DNA of 64,000 bases, from positions 302,039-366,038 of IMG/VR virus record IMGVR_UViG_3300020154_000003; one strand, given 5' to 3'. This document shows, piece by piece, positions 8,203 to 17,967 of this stretch (its first letter is position 1; the number at the start of each line of letters is the position of its first letter). A model generated the notes under the pieces. That model saw only the letters and a program-made list of their open reading frames with translations. It had not been told where the DNA came from and ran no database searches. The stretch comes from a virus. The translations under genes and the position numbers were made by a program.

Positions 8203-11200
8203 TTATGATGTTATTGGGGTTCTCTCCCCTGAAAAGTTAATAAATAATTGTCCTGTTGGTTGATCGATAAATGTCCATGTCGTACCACCATCAGTAGTTC
8301 TAAAATATCCGTTATTGGACGTGCTCGGATCAATAATTAAATGACCAGATGCAACACCAATATTTTCATCAATGAAATAAAGTGCTGAATATGCACGACC
8401 AAGAGTATTAACTGCAGTCCACGTAGTACCACCATCTGTTGATCTAAGTATTTTTGCATCGTTTCCAGTATAACTCATTATCACGAAAACAATATTATCA
8501 TCAATAGCCCATACTTGATTAACACCAAATCCATCAGCAGGTAGATTAGCACTAATATCAGTCCACGTATCGCCACCATCAATTGATTTGTATAATACGT
8601 TATCTGTACTCGTGCTATGTGTAAAGTATGCAACATTATTAGATGGTGCGAACGAAAGAGCCTTAGGTTGGCCAACAGGAGTCGCCAATATTTTAGTCCA
8701 TGTTGTACCACCATTTGTGGTTTTATAAACGCCTTGATAACCACTATTAAACCCGTGATACCCTATTGCGTAACCAATATTTAAATCTTTAAAGTGTATA
8801 CCATTTACAGCCTGACTAACTGCCCCAATAACTAACTCAGATCGAGACCAAGTTACACCGCCATCTGTTGATTTTAAAAATCCGTTAGCCCCAACAGCAC
8901 ATAACACATTACTATTTAATGCTAACACAGCCTTAATACCACCACCATTATATCCTGCAGAATTTAATGCAGGTCTTCTACTAGTCCATGTAGCACCTCC
9001 ATCATTTGTTGTAATTATGTGAGGGAATGTTGCGTTTGAAGTAGATATGGTTGCACCCATAATACCAACTTGCCCAACAAAACTAACATGACTATATCCA
9101 ACACTATCAATTGTGGTTTGTGTGTTGACTGAAGTGAAGTTAAGTCCACTATCAATTGATCTATATGCTGATTCGTTAGTTGTGTACCCAAAATAATCTG
9201 CTGCCCAAAATGATGGTATAGAACCAGCAGGTATTGTTATGGCTTCATTAACTGAGAACGGTAAAGGAGCGTCAATTATAGCACCGCTATCTGATGCTGT
9301 TATGGTGTTAATGTTAAGTGTTAGTGAAGTAGATGCGTCATCACTACTATTAGGACTGTGTGCGCTCATAGTTATCTGAATTGTCAGAGAATCGCTGCTT
9401 AACATAGTGAAGGATGATGAATTGTTTTCAGTACCATCAGTCACTTCGTTCGAATATATCACACTGCCATTCTTTATAATTTCCACTAAATTGCTTGCAT
9501 CACTATCACCTTCTACCGTTGCAATTTGCCCCAAATCAAACCCTAACGTAAATATTGTTCCGTTAGATAAACTTGGGGTTATAGCAATTTCATATTCTAA
9601 GAATATGTCTGCATTACGATTTCCAGTAGTTGCACCGGAAGAGTATACTCTTTCAATTTCAGTCATAAAGAATTCATATTCATTAATAACATATTCTTGT
9701 TGAACACAAATAATATCATCCCACGCAAATGAAAATGTAGTATCCTGTACTCTTCTAACAAATTCACTACCGTCATTACCTAAATGGTTTAATGACTGGT
9801 CAAAACTAACTCCCCTTCTATATGGAAATTTTTGCTTAGTAAATGCTGTGTTTCTAACCAGTACACCACCTTTCTTTAGAATTATTGTGGCACTTAATAA
9901 TTGATCTATGAATCTATGGAAAAAGCTATTGAACTTATTGATAAATGGATAAACGTTAGTAAACGTATATCCATTACTACGTACTGTTGGATGATTGCTT
10001 CGCTTTAAATATTCTTCATACAACTTCTGAACTGTTGGATATAACCCACCTTCATGATCTGTCAGAGTTTTTCTATTTTTAACGTTAATTAATCGTCTAT
10101 TAATAAGTTCAAGGTATTCCAAGAAACTAATCTCGGACAAGTTAGGAAACTCAAAGTCGCCAAAATTAATACCAGTATCAGTACTACCATCAGCAGTAAT
10201 GTAGAAGACATTTATTAAATATCCTATGTTCAAAGCACTAGTATTGAATAAAATTTGTTTCCTATTGGATGAATTCAAAGTAAAATCTTTACCATTTTGA
10301 AGGGTAAGACCATTAATCACAACTTTAATAGCATCCACGTTAGGTGGCTCATAGTCCATAACATAGATGTATTTGTTGATACCACTATTGTAGAAAAATT
10401 TAGAGGTTGAAAAACTATCAATTCTATGACTTTCAGATTTTTTAAGTATCGGATCATTACCAGACGATTTGATGTAACTGATAACCACAACAGGATTTGC
10501 AATCAGGTAATTTTTCAAATCATTATTAACCACAATAATTTCACCAGAATTGATCACATAATCACCAGTATATAGCGAGTTACCTTTGGTTAATGTCATT
10601 CCATTTACCACTAATTGTACCTCACCCAATGGGTCTTCCAATAATGGGATAGACAATCCATCAGGATTGGCAGTAATTTTTGTAACCACGTAATCTACTT
10701 GATTATAAGTACCACCAGTAGATTTGTCGTTGAGATATGTTAATGTAATAACGTCTTTATGTCCATTCGTATAACTTTGTGCAGTCCCTCCTATCAAGAT
10801 AGCCTCTTTACTATCTAAAGGATTTATGTAATAATCAGCACTAGGATCAGTTGATCCTGAACCCTTGGTTAAAGTAAGACCATTAAAACTAACCTGTATA
10901 TCACCTTGAGGAACTTCTGGAATAGTAAATGAAGATGCAGAGGCACCATAAGTGAATGGTATATTAATGTAAAGATAAGGTTTAGTTACACCGCTAGTTG
11001 TAATTGGAAAATTGTGTTCAAGGTTGTAATTCCAAACATCAAATTCAATACCTCTTGAAATATCAAGAGTTATGTCAACTTCTTTAGTATTCAACACTAA
11101 ATTACTATCATTTTGATAATAGTTTGGTGTCGTGTAATGTCTTCTTTCAGTAGTACCTGATTGTACCCACGACTTTTTGTTGTCAACTTTTCTATTCAAT

Positions 11201-12819
11201 CTAAAACCAACATCTCTGAATACATCCATGTATTGTTGTCCAGAATCGGTACTACCGCTTACTTGGAAATAAAATGTTTTCGTTTCCTTAGGTGCTATTG
11301 GGTAACCTTCAGAATTGTATGGTAATGAAGCTGAAGGTAAATCAGCAAGACTAACAGTTACTGTGTTAGGATTAATTTTCTCATCTACAGTATAGATGTA
11401 TTCAGTTATATTAATAAATGGCTCAGGTATACCGACCATTAATAACATTGTTTTTATTGCATCCCTAGTACCTTTGGCTTTGAAAAGATAGTTGGTATTT
11501 AACAAAATTCTTCTCCACAACTCAACGTCTACCTCAGGCGGTAACAAATCATTTACACTTCTTTGCTCAGTTGAAAAGAAGCTATTCAATAAATCATCAT
11601 CATTCACCAAAGTGACTGCATCCCAACCCATCGTTTTAGCTAAGTTCTTAACCAATAGATCAGGAATGTTCTTTTTCTTATTATAGGATAATTTATTGAT
11701 TGTAACTAAAGCATCAATGAATAATTTCACATTGTCGAAACTACGACCATAAATTCTCAATAATTTAGACATTTTTTGAGATTCAGTATTGTCGCCTTCG
11801 ATCAATGACTCTGGAACCAACATTCTAATCAATAGATCAGACTTAAATTGATCATACAGAGTTCCAATTGCACCTAATTCACTCAAGAACACATCGTAGT
11901 TATAACCATCGATGTCTACGTTATATCCATCTGATGCGCTCCATATTATTTCTTGATCGCTATATGTAACGCCACCGTCTTCAAGTTGAATTGGTGATTG
12001 AAATTCGGTACGGTATCCTTTTGCAATTTTTTCATTCAATAAATATGATTCTAATCTTGAAAGATTCGATTTAAATTTATTGAAGTGAAGTGGTTTGGGT
12101 TTCAAATGATATTTGAATTTTCCTGCAGTAGTTCCACCAGAGGATAACTCAGGGAAAGGATCGCCTTTAACGACCACACTTATATACTGCTTACTCGTAG
12201 AAAAGCCAGTAAAACCTAAAATTTCTAAAGTATTTTCATCAGGTGTATCTTCCCTCCAAATTAAATATTCGTTATATGAAATATTTAAATTACGTAACGC
12301 TTGATCTTGGGGTAATTGATTATTTGTACTGTTAATTACTAATCCAAACTTATTGACTAACGTATTGAATGGAATGATAAATGACGAAACATCTAATGAA
12401 GGATCATACACATAATCAACCACACTATTAGAATTTGTGAATGTTGAAATTTGTGAAGTAACACGAATACTGGCAGGAAATTCAAGAATGATATTTTCAA
12501 CTGAAACTCTTAATATTTCTCTAAGTGAGCCAAATCTAGCATACGAAGTTAAGTCAGTTTTGTCAAAATTTAGGGCAACTTCTTGGGTACTATTATATAT
12601 TACTTCTGATTCATCGTCAGTAATATTTAATGACTCTAACGTGATGGGCTTAACGAAGGAACTTAAGGTGTTCGAGTAATTTCTTACATTTCTTACACCA
12701 AAATTCGTATCTACTGTGAATCTTCCGAAAGTGAATACTGTTTCAGATGTTATATTTCTGAAACTTGCACCAACCAAATCAGAACCAAGACGCTTATTTC
12801 TAACTTTTACCTTTGCCAA
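8203..12819 (-). CDS. Large baseplate/tail-protein-I-like protein with C-terminal BNR propeller, TTG start
   Basis: This 1538-residue protein starts at TTG (12819; MAKVKVRNKRLG). No methionine follows for a long stretch, so I keep the TTG. Residues about 434-470 (ELWRRILLNTNYLFKAKG, then RDAIKTMLLMVGIP) match the RW..L....Y..KGT..A....L pattern of phage tail protein I, a baseplate wedge component. The middle is beta-rich, with repeated segments such as VNGMTLTKGN and FNGLTLTKGS. From about residue 1216, six Asp-box repeats (DGGATWT, DGGVTWS, NGGTTWT, DGGDTWT, DGGTTWT twice) form a propeller paralogous to the next gene. It lies downstream of the gp6-like and gp25-like genes, so it is probably a baseplate component carrying a receptor-binding tip. 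Confidence 0.85.
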   Translation of the reverse strand: MAKVKVRNKRLGSDLVGASFRNITSETVFTFGRFTVDTNFGVRNVRNYSNTLSSFVKPITLESLNITDDESEVIYNSTQEVALNFDKTDLTSYARFGSLREILRVSVENIILEFPASIRVTSQISTFTNSNSVVDYVYDPSLDVSSFIIPFNTLVNKFGLVINSTNNQLPQDQALRNLNISYNEYLIWREDTPDENTLEILGFTGFSTSKQYISVVVKGDPFPELSSGGTTAGKFKYHLKPKPLHFNKFKSNLSRLESYLLNEKIAKGYRTEFQSPIQLEDGGVTYSDQEIIWSASDGYNVDIDGYNYDVFLSELGAIGTLYDQFKSDLLIRMLVPESLIEGDNTESQKMSKLLRIYGRSFDNVKLFIDALVTINKLSYNKKKNIPDLLVKNLAKTMGWDAVTLVNDDDLLNSFFSTEQRSVNDLLPPEVDVELWRRILLNTNYLFKAKGTRDAIKTMLLMVGIPEPFINITEYIYTVDEKINPNTVTVSLADLPSASLPYNSEGYPIAPKETKTFYFQVSGSTDSGQQYMDVFRDVGFRLNRKVDNKKSWVQSGTTERRHYTTPNYYQNDSNLVLNTKEVDITLDISRGIEFDVWNYNLEHNFPITTSGVTKPYLYINIPFTYGASASSFTIPEVPQGDIQVSFNGLTLTKGSGSTDPSADYYINPLDSKEAILIGGTAQSYTNGHKDVITLTYLNDKSTGGTYNQVDYVVTKITANPDGLSIPLLEDPLGEVQLVVNGMTLTKGNSLYTGDYVINSGEIIVVNNDLKNYLIANPVVVISYIKSSGNDPILKKSESHRIDSFSTSKFFYNSGINKYIYVMDYEPPNVDAIKVVINGLTLQNGKDFTLNSSNRKQILFNTSALNIGYLINVFYITADGSTDTGINFGDFEFPNLSEISFLEYLELINRRLINVKNRKTLTDHEGGLYPTVQKLYEEYLKRSNHPTVRSNGYTFTNVYPFINKFNSFFHRFIDQLLSATIILKKGGVLVRNTAFTKQKFPYRRGVSFDQSLNHLGNDGSEFVRRVQDTTFSFAWDDIICVQQEYVINEYEFFMTEIERVYSSGATTGNRNADIFLEYEIAITPSLSNGTIFTLGFDLGQIATVEGDSDASNLVEIIKNGSVIYSNEVTDGTENNSSSFTMLSSDSLTIQITMSAHSPNSSDDASTSLTLNINTITASDSGAIIDAPLPFSVNEAITIPAGSIPSFWAADYFGYTTNESAYRSIDSGLNFTSVNTQTTIDSVGYSHVSFVGQVGIMGATISTSNATFPHIITTNDGGATWTSRRPALNSAGYNGGGIKAVLALNSNVLCAVGANGFLKSTDGGVTWSRSELVIGAVSQAVNGIHFKDLNIGYAIGYHGFNSGYQGVYKTTNGGTTWTKILATPVGQPKALSFAPSNNVAYFTHSTSTDNVLYKSIDGGDTWTDISANLPADGFGVNQVWAIDDNIVFVIMSYTGNDAKILRSTDGGTTWTAVNTLGRAYSALYFIDENIGVASGHLIIDPSTSNNGYFRTTDGGTTWTFIDQPTGQLFINFSGERTPITS

Positions 12820-12835
12820 TGTTTTAAGATTTAAT

Positions 12836-12845
12836 TATAAATACC
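12836..12845 (-). promoter_or_regulatory. Promoter-like motif GGTATTTATA
   Basis: A recurrent-element variant 16 nt before the TTG start at 12819. Its presence supports the TTG start, because a leader and start fit this gap. Confidence 0.5.
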
Positions 12846-12861
12846 CGCTAATTTAAAACAA

Positions 12862-13770
12862 TTAGCTGCCACTTAAATCTTCTAGTACATTATCAAAAGT
12901 TTGTGAATTGTCAATATTGGTTCGTTTTTGCTTCACTTCAAACAGTGAATCGTTGGTCACATCGTCCTTAATTTCAAATAGATCAAATTGCTTAACGATT
13001 TCTCTATCCTTATTAAATTGAGTTAGTATACCATTATCCACGTCCATTATCTGCTCACCAGCGACCACATCCATGATTGAATCGATAGTATTTTCAACTA
13101 ATTCAACCTCAATTACTTCAGGCTTAAAGTTGGTGTTTGAGATCAATATGGTCTGATTGGGCTTTCCAATGAATGGATTCACGTTAGGTTTAACATTTGA
13201 GGCACTACTTGGTGTAACCTGTAAAAACAAGAGATTACCAGCGTCATCGAATCTGTATCTTACTGCCGTTTGACTAGTATTGCCAATATTTTCTGTAACA
13301 GGGATGGCCTTATTTGACGTTGTGACGTATCTTACTGTATTTCTTATCTTAGTGCCATCGCTTTCGATATATTCAATTTTATAGCCCTGTAATGCGTTAT
13401 TTGAAACTAGATTTGACGGTAGATCACTAGAATTCAATACAATGCCTTTTATCGCTGGTAATGATGAAAGTACACCACAATCCTGAATATCAATGCGTAT
13501 TACTTTGGGTCTAATATATACCGTGTATATCCCAACCTGATTAAAAATGGTTGATGGCAATTTCAAATTGTAAAGCCCTTCCAAAAGATTTTCCTCACCA
13601 CTTTCCTGCTCATCTGTCGGAATTTTAACTTCTGAAATAACGTCAGACGCATTCAACCTTAAAAACGTAGTTGCTGCAGTGTCCCTATTAGGGGCAAATG
13701 AGTAGTATACATCTAAATCATCAATATCTACATCAGCAGGTCTAACCGTACCATAAATTCCCGTTGCCAT
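12862..13770 (-). CDS. Baseplate-region structural protein, unknown (302 aa)
   Basis: The protein starts at an ATG (MATGIYGTVRPADVDIDDLDVYYSF). The N-terminal ~200 residues are beta-rich and end in a segment with PNVNPFIGKPNQTILISN. The C-terminal third is acidic and helical (DNGILTQFNKDREIVKQFDLFEIKDDV). No known motif was seen. It is encoded 2 bp after the 200-residue gene and directly downstream of the gp6-like wedge gene, so it is likely to be a baseplate wedge or tail connector. Confidence 0.75.
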   Translation of the reverse strand: MATGIYGTVRPADVDIDDLDVYYSFAPNRDTAATTFLRLNASDVISEVKIPTDEQESGEENLLEGLYNLKLPSTIFNQVGIYTVYIRPKVIRIDIQDCGVLSSLPAIKGIVLNSSDLPSNLVSNNALQGYKIEYIESDGTKIRNTVRYVTTSNKAIPVTENIGNTSQTAVRYRFDDAGNLLFLQVTPSSASNVKPNVNPFIGKPNQTILISNTNFKPEVIEVELVENTIDSIMDVVAGEQIMDVDNGILTQFNKDREIVKQFDLFEIKDDVTNDSLFEVKQKRTNIDNSQTFDNVLEDLSGS

Positions 13771-13772
13771 TT

Positions 13773-14375
13773 TTACGTATTTTCATATATTGTAAAATAA
13801 TTACCACCCGCATATAAACTTACTTGATTAAGGTTGCCTATAGCCCTCAACCTTACTGAATTTTCAAATACAGGTAATTCTTGTCTAATAATAAATACGT
13901 CACTATCAATAAGTGGATTCTCAGCCATGTTCTGTTTGGCTTCAATCTTTAATATCGGTCTATTCTCAAAATTTACTGTAGACAATCCAGTACTTGTGAA
14001 GGTAAAGGTGGTCGCAGTCGTACTAGTCGTTTCAATATTGGTGTATGTTATGCCTCCGATGTAATAAATCAACGTTTTAGTTGAACCAGTAGTCGTTGAA
14101 GCACCTACATTCAATCCGTCCGTTGATGGGCTGGTTGAAGTTCTGTATCGAATCGAGTAGTCTGGATTGGAATTGTATTTTCTTAACTCAGGCAACCTAT
14201 TTGAGGAAGTTCCTGTGACTGTATATGAGCCGCTATAACCCGACAGGGAAGTAGAACCGCTATAGTATTCGCCTTCATAGGTGTCAAAAAAACCGTAGTC
14301 CAGACTATTGGATGTCAGGAGAACGTTCATATGGTATGAACTTCCAGAAACAAAGGGGAACGACTTTTTTATCAT
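13773..14375 (-). CDS. Baseplate-region structural protein, unknown (200 aa)
   Basis: A Ser/Thr/Gly/Tyr-rich beta protein starting MIKKSFPFVSGSSYHMNVLL. A low-complexity segment (YYSGSTSLSGYSGSYTVTGT) suggests an exposed fibre-like or jelly-roll structure. It sits between the gp6-like gene (3 bp away) and the 302-residue gene (2 bp away) in one operon. I do not recognise a family. Confidence 0.75.
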   Translation of the reverse strand: MIKKSFPFVSGSSYHMNVLLTSNSLDYGFFDTYEGEYYSGSTSLSGYSGSYTVTGTSSNRLPELRKYNSNPDYSIRYRTSTSPSTDGLNVGASTTTGSTKTLIYYIGGITYTNIETTSTTATTFTFTSTGLSTVNFENRPILKIEAKQNMAENPLIDSDVFIIRQELPVFENSVRLRAIGNLNQVSLYAGGNYFTIYENT

Positions 14376-14378
14376 GGA

Positions 14379-16235
14379 TTATACGAATAAATCAGTTTTT
14401 TTACGCAAAGTCAACTTAATATCCCTCTCAGGAAATTTGATTTCAAACATAGAATCTTCTACCGAATAAACTGTGTTATTAACCAACCTAATCTCTCTTG
14501 TAGTTGAATCAGCATACTCTTGTTCTATTTGATTTAGCGAATAACCATTTCCGACCTTATTATAGGCTGTTACACTTATGATGTTCAATACACCGTTAAT
14601 GTCATTAATTTGGTTTTGAAGATCACCTAAGAAAATATCCTCATTCATTTTCTTATCACTAACCGAGAAGTATGAGGCAACCGTTCTAATCACATTATTC
14701 GCTAACTCAGACTGATTAATAGAATCTGATATGTAAAGTTCTAAATCAAAAGCAAGGTTAAATATTTTTCCATCTCTAATTTCAACATAGTCATTGACCA
14801 TTCTATAACCACTCAAATATTCAGCAATATTTTCCTTCAATAGACTATTACTAGTATTATTCAATTTTCCATCACTACCTAATCCAAGAATCGATATTAC
14901 TACCTTATTATTTTCCTTGAATGCATTTGCTCTGAATGGTGAACCATAACGTCCGGGCATTTTAAACACCTGTAAAAGGTAATCATTAATGGTTACGTCT
15001 CTGTTCTGAGCACTGAAATTGTATCTTATAAGATTTCTGATCTGATTGATCGATAATCCATCGTTACCACCAATGGCAGGTATAGGGTTGGTTACACTTA
15101 AACTTCTTCTAACTTGGATATTAAAGTCTTGTCTAGGGCCATTTACTACTAAATTAACATTACCCAATGCATTTAACACACTAGCACCAACATTAGAATT
15201 AGCACCACCACCAGTACGATATTTTACAAATAGTGTGTAGTCTTTTTTTAGTTTTTCACCCAAAGATGTGTTCGATAAATAATTATCTAAAAACATCTGA
15301 TTGGTTATTCCAGCCTTCGCAAATCCATCTAAAAACAAATCACGTTCTCCGTTTCCACCACCAAAAATCAATTTACAAAATCCATTAGAAGTAAATTCTT
15401 TAATGAATTTGCGTTTAACATCAATCCACTTTGCAGCTTTCATGTAACTATTACCACTCGTAGCTGAATTTGACCCACTATTAGGATCATCAACAAAGAC
15501 ACGCTGTTGCGCCAAGTAATCAACTTCAAAATATCTATTATCAACATCAAGGAATTCTTCATCAGGAGGATTGCCAGAATAATTAGTACCAGCCAAAGCA
15601 ATCACACTAACAATTTCTATTACATCACTATCAGGCAAAAACAACTCATAAAACGGAACTGTTTCAGCATCTCGAATAACCTTCTTATAAATGTTTGTCG
15701 CACCATTAACAACAACCTCACGCTTTGTGATTGAATACCCTTGAATGATACCATTTCCATCAAATAGTGGTAATTCAGTCTTATTAGGATCACCTAAGTT
15801 ACTGTAGGGAGAAGCCCAATCAATATTGTCAGATGTTTCGAAAATCTTACCACCGCCCACTACTTGAGCACCTGCAGCCAGTACTGGCAAGTATGCTTCA
15901 TTAGGTCTATCACCTTTCGCAGGTACTTGGACTGTGAAGTCAACAACAGTAACTGACGATCTTTTACCCGGAATGTTAAAACCTAAGTTTTTTGCAATAT
16001 TTAGTATGGATTCGCTCTGTTGAGCATTATCCAATTGAGTTTCTTGAAACGCTCTGTCAGTGTTGACAGACAAATTATTGGCAACACCAGCATTGAGATC
16101 GATTAATAATGAACCAACGTTAGAGTCTGTGAAATCCTGAAACGTATCTGGATACATTTCCCTGATCATGCCAATCAACTCATCATGAATCTCACTAAAT
16201 GTTCTCTTATTATATGATACTTTATTATCTGCCAT
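14379..16235 (-). CDS. Baseplate wedge protein, gp6/baseplate-J-like
   Basis: The 618-residue N-terminus (KRTFSEIHDELIGMIREM, then FTDSNVGSLLIDLNAGVAN and SILNIAKNLGF) matches the start of T4 gp6 and P2 gpJ-type wedge proteins. In these, a helical segment with D.....G..L....A is followed by YPR/G-type strands. Later segments (GGNDGLSINQIRNLIRYNF, SAQNRDVTINDYLLQVFKM) match the typical A..R..T..DY motif of the family. The gp25-like gene lies 11 bp upstream, the order seen in many myoviruses. The protein would form the baseplate inner ring. Confidence 0.88.
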   Translation of the reverse strand: MADNKVSYNKRTFSEIHDELIGMIREMYPDTFQDFTDSNVGSLLIDLNAGVANNLSVNTDRAFQETQLDNAQQSESILNIAKNLGFNIPGKRSSVTVVDFTVQVPAKGDRPNEAYLPVLAAGAQVVGGGKIFETSDNIDWASPYSNLGDPNKTELPLFDGNGIIQGYSITKREVVVNGATNIYKKVIRDAETVPFYELFLPDSDVIEIVSVIALAGTNYSGNPPDEEFLDVDNRYFEVDYLAQQRVFVDDPNSGSNSATSGNSYMKAAKWIDVKRKFIKEFTSNGFCKLIFGGGNGERDLFLDGFAKAGITNQMFLDNYLSNTSLGEKLKKDYTLFVKYRTGGGANSNVGASVLNALGNVNLVVNGPRQDFNIQVRRSLSVTNPIPAIGGNDGLSINQIRNLIRYNFSAQNRDVTINDYLLQVFKMPGRYGSPFRANAFKENNKVVISILGLGSDGKLNNTSNSLLKENIAEYLSGYRMVNDYVEIRDGKIFNLAFDLELYISDSINQSELANNVIRTVASYFSVSDKKMNEDIFLGDLQNQINDINGVLNIISVTAYNKVGNGYSLNQIEQEYADSTTREIRLVNNTVYSVEDSMFEIKFPERDIKLTLRKKTDLFV

Positions 16236-16246
16236 GTTTAATGTGT

Positions 16247-16645
16247 TTAAAATGTTAAGTCAATACTGCCTGAGGATGAAAATGCATCATCGGTATATGT
16301 AAAAAATATTCTTACGCTAATTTCAGTTTCATTCAAATCCTCATATCCAGAATCAGTATTTGTGAAGAAAGAAACACCATTTATAGTAATGGATGGCATA
16401 TATCGTCTAACGGCCTCCTTTAAATCTTGAACTATTTCATCTTCCGTAATGTCATCCTTTGGTTGGAAAAGGTGTTTTTCAAGGTTGGTGCCATAATCAG
16501 GCATGTAATACCTCTGTCTTCGCTTAGTTTTGAATAAAAGTGTCAAATCAGATACTAAAGCATCCTTAGTCACCGAATTCATCTTGAAAAGATTGTTTTT
16601 CTCAGTATCGTCTTCTAAAGGGAATTTAATATTGATTGATTTCAT
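16247..16645 (-). CDS. Baseplate wedge protein, gp25/GPW-like
   Basis: The product is about 132 residues from MKSINIKFPLED. The pattern LLFKTKRRQRYYMPDYGTNL, then HLFQP, is the signature of gp25/GPW proteins (R......P.fG..L...LF.P). It is followed by helices and the closing V..FFT...G strand region. Family members connect the wedge to the tail tube. The frame is open to an ATG at 16669, but that codon overlaps the promoter-like motif at 16659, so I place the start at 16645. It is followed 11 bp later by the gp6-like gene. Confidence 0.88.
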   Translation of the reverse strand: MKSINIKFPLEDDTEKNNLFKMNSVTKDALVSDLTLLFKTKRRQRYYMPDYGTNLEKHLFQPKDDITEDEIVQDLKEAVRRYMPSITINGVSFFTNTDSGYEDLNETEISVRIFFTYTDDAFSSSGSIDLTF

Positions 16646-16658
16646 GTATTTACTTTTC

Positions 16659-16668
16659 AATAAATACA
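16659..16668 (-). promoter_or_regulatory. Promoter-like motif TGTATTTATT
   Basis: Recurrent element 13 nt before the ATG at 16645. It sits directly after the terminator at 16674-16705, so the baseplate operon 16645-12862 has clean boundaries. Confidence 0.55.
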
Positions 16669-16673
16669 TTTGA

Positions 16674-16705
16674 AATAAAAAAATCCGTCATTTCTAACGG
16701 ATTTT
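16674..16705 (-). terminator. Rho-independent terminator
   Basis: A 9-bp perfect stem (16680-16688 with 16697-16705, loop of 8) is followed in the minus direction by seven T residues. It lies 31 nt after the stop codon at 16736 and ends the unit that begins near 19906. Confidence 0.85.
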
Positions 16706-16735
16706 CAAACTAAACAAAAAAACGAGAAACTATAA

Positions 16736-17077
16736 TTATTCTTCAAATTCAAAGCTTTCTTCCACATGGTGTGCTGGTGTGTATTTTCCTTCGATCACAT
16801 CAAGCAAGGCCAATTTACCGTCTCTTACTCCATATATTTCCTTGATTGCCTTTCCAAATGGCGACTCTGGCAAGATACCATTGGTTGTTGTGTATTGGAC
16901 AGTAGCCTCACGCAAATAAATGACCTCAATAACTTCATCCTTAACTACAACGTTCTTCAATATTTTTTCGCCATACCCATCCCATACAAAGGTTGAAGTG
17001 GTGACAAAATTCACCCCGTTTGTATGATCACTCGAATTGGTTAGGATGTGATCTGTTTTATTATCTGCTGTTTCCAT
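16736..17077 (-). CDS. Hypothetical protein (113 aa)
   Basis: The protein starts METADNKTDHILTNSSDHTNG; its ATG overlaps the stop codon of the preceding gene (TAATG). It appears beta-rich, with VEVIYLREATVQYTTT-like strands and an acidic C-terminus. No motif was recognised. Translational coupling to the 296-residue gene suggests that they act together near the baseplate operon. Confidence 0.75.
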   Translation of the reverse strand: METADNKTDHILTNSSDHTNGVNFVTTSTFVWDGYGEKILKNVVVKDEVIEVIYLREATVQYTTTNGILPESPFGKAIKEIYGVRDGKLALLDVIEGKYTPAHHVEESFEFEE

Positions 17078-17967
17078 TATTTTAATTCCTCAATTATTTC
17101 TCCTTTAAATTTTATTACATCATAGCGATACTTGTTTTCACCATCTTCTACATAATCCATGTAGGTTCCTCTTTTATAAAATTCAGTTATACGATAGGCG
17201 TGTTTATCACCATAATCGTCTTGAAACCAAATTTGTTCTATGTCGATCAATTCCTTGAATACTGCGCTTTCATTATCGAAATTCTTTAATTTGTACTTGG
17301 CGGGTATGAATAGTTCAATAATGAAATGTTTGGATGTTACTGACTTAACATGAACAAACTCAGATAATTGCTCTACTTTATTTTTAACCTCCCTCGATCT
17401 TACTACCATTAAAGGGAATTTCTGTTTTTGAGCCATTTCAGACAACTCAGGAACTTGAAACGACTCTTCCTTTTCTTTAAGTATGTTTAATGCATCAACA
17501 AAAGATAATTCGGCCTTGTTAGTGAACATGATAAGGATAGGATAATCATCATCCTTCAACTTCCTTTCCTGAATTTCAAGATCACGTATCTCTTTTAATG
17601 TTTTACCGTAATACTTATGTTTTGGATCAAGAAACCCGTGATGATCCCATCGCATACCCCACTTATCTTTCGCTCCAATGTTCACACCATGTCTATCCGC
17701 TACTTTAGCAGCCTTATCAGGATTTGTAGATCGAACAAACTCATCAGCCTTTTTTAATATCTCGTAAAACTGTTGAGTATATCTTTCGTCCTGTTGACCC
17801 TGATCCATTTTATTAAGGACAGGGTTTCTATGACGCTTTTTATGCTCAATAACATTACCTCTAAATAAATCTGCAGCATTAGCCCTTAGATCATCGTCAA
17901 TGTTCTTTAGTGCTAAGGAAATTCTTATTAGTATTGTTAATAAAAACGTTTTTAACCACTTAATCAT
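17077..17967 (-). CDS. Hypothetical protein with hydrophobic N-terminus (296 aa)
   Basis: The N-terminus (MIKWLKTFLLTILIRISLAL) could be a signal anchor or an amphipathic helix. A basic patch follows (HKKRHRNPVLNKM), then helical segments and a beta-rich C-terminus. Trp/His-rich GMRWDHHGFLDPKHKYYG looks distinctive but I cannot assign a family. The start ATG overlaps the end of the coiled-coil gene (17964). It may be a baseplate-associated or assembly factor, by position. Confidence 0.75.
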   Translation of the reverse strand: MIKWLKTFLLTILIRISLALKNIDDDLRANAADLFRGNVIEHKKRHRNPVLNKMDQGQQDERYTQQFYEILKKADEFVRSTNPDKAAKVADRHGVNIGAKDKWGMRWDHHGFLDPKHKYYGKTLKEIRDLEIQERKLKDDDYPILIMFTNKAELSFVDALNILKEKEESFQVPELSEMAQKQKFPLMVVRSREVKNKVEQLSEFVHVKSVTSKHFIIELFIPAKYKLKNFDNESAVFKELIDIEQIWFQDDYGDKHAYRITEFYKRGTYMDYVEDGENKYRYDVIKFKGEIIEELK

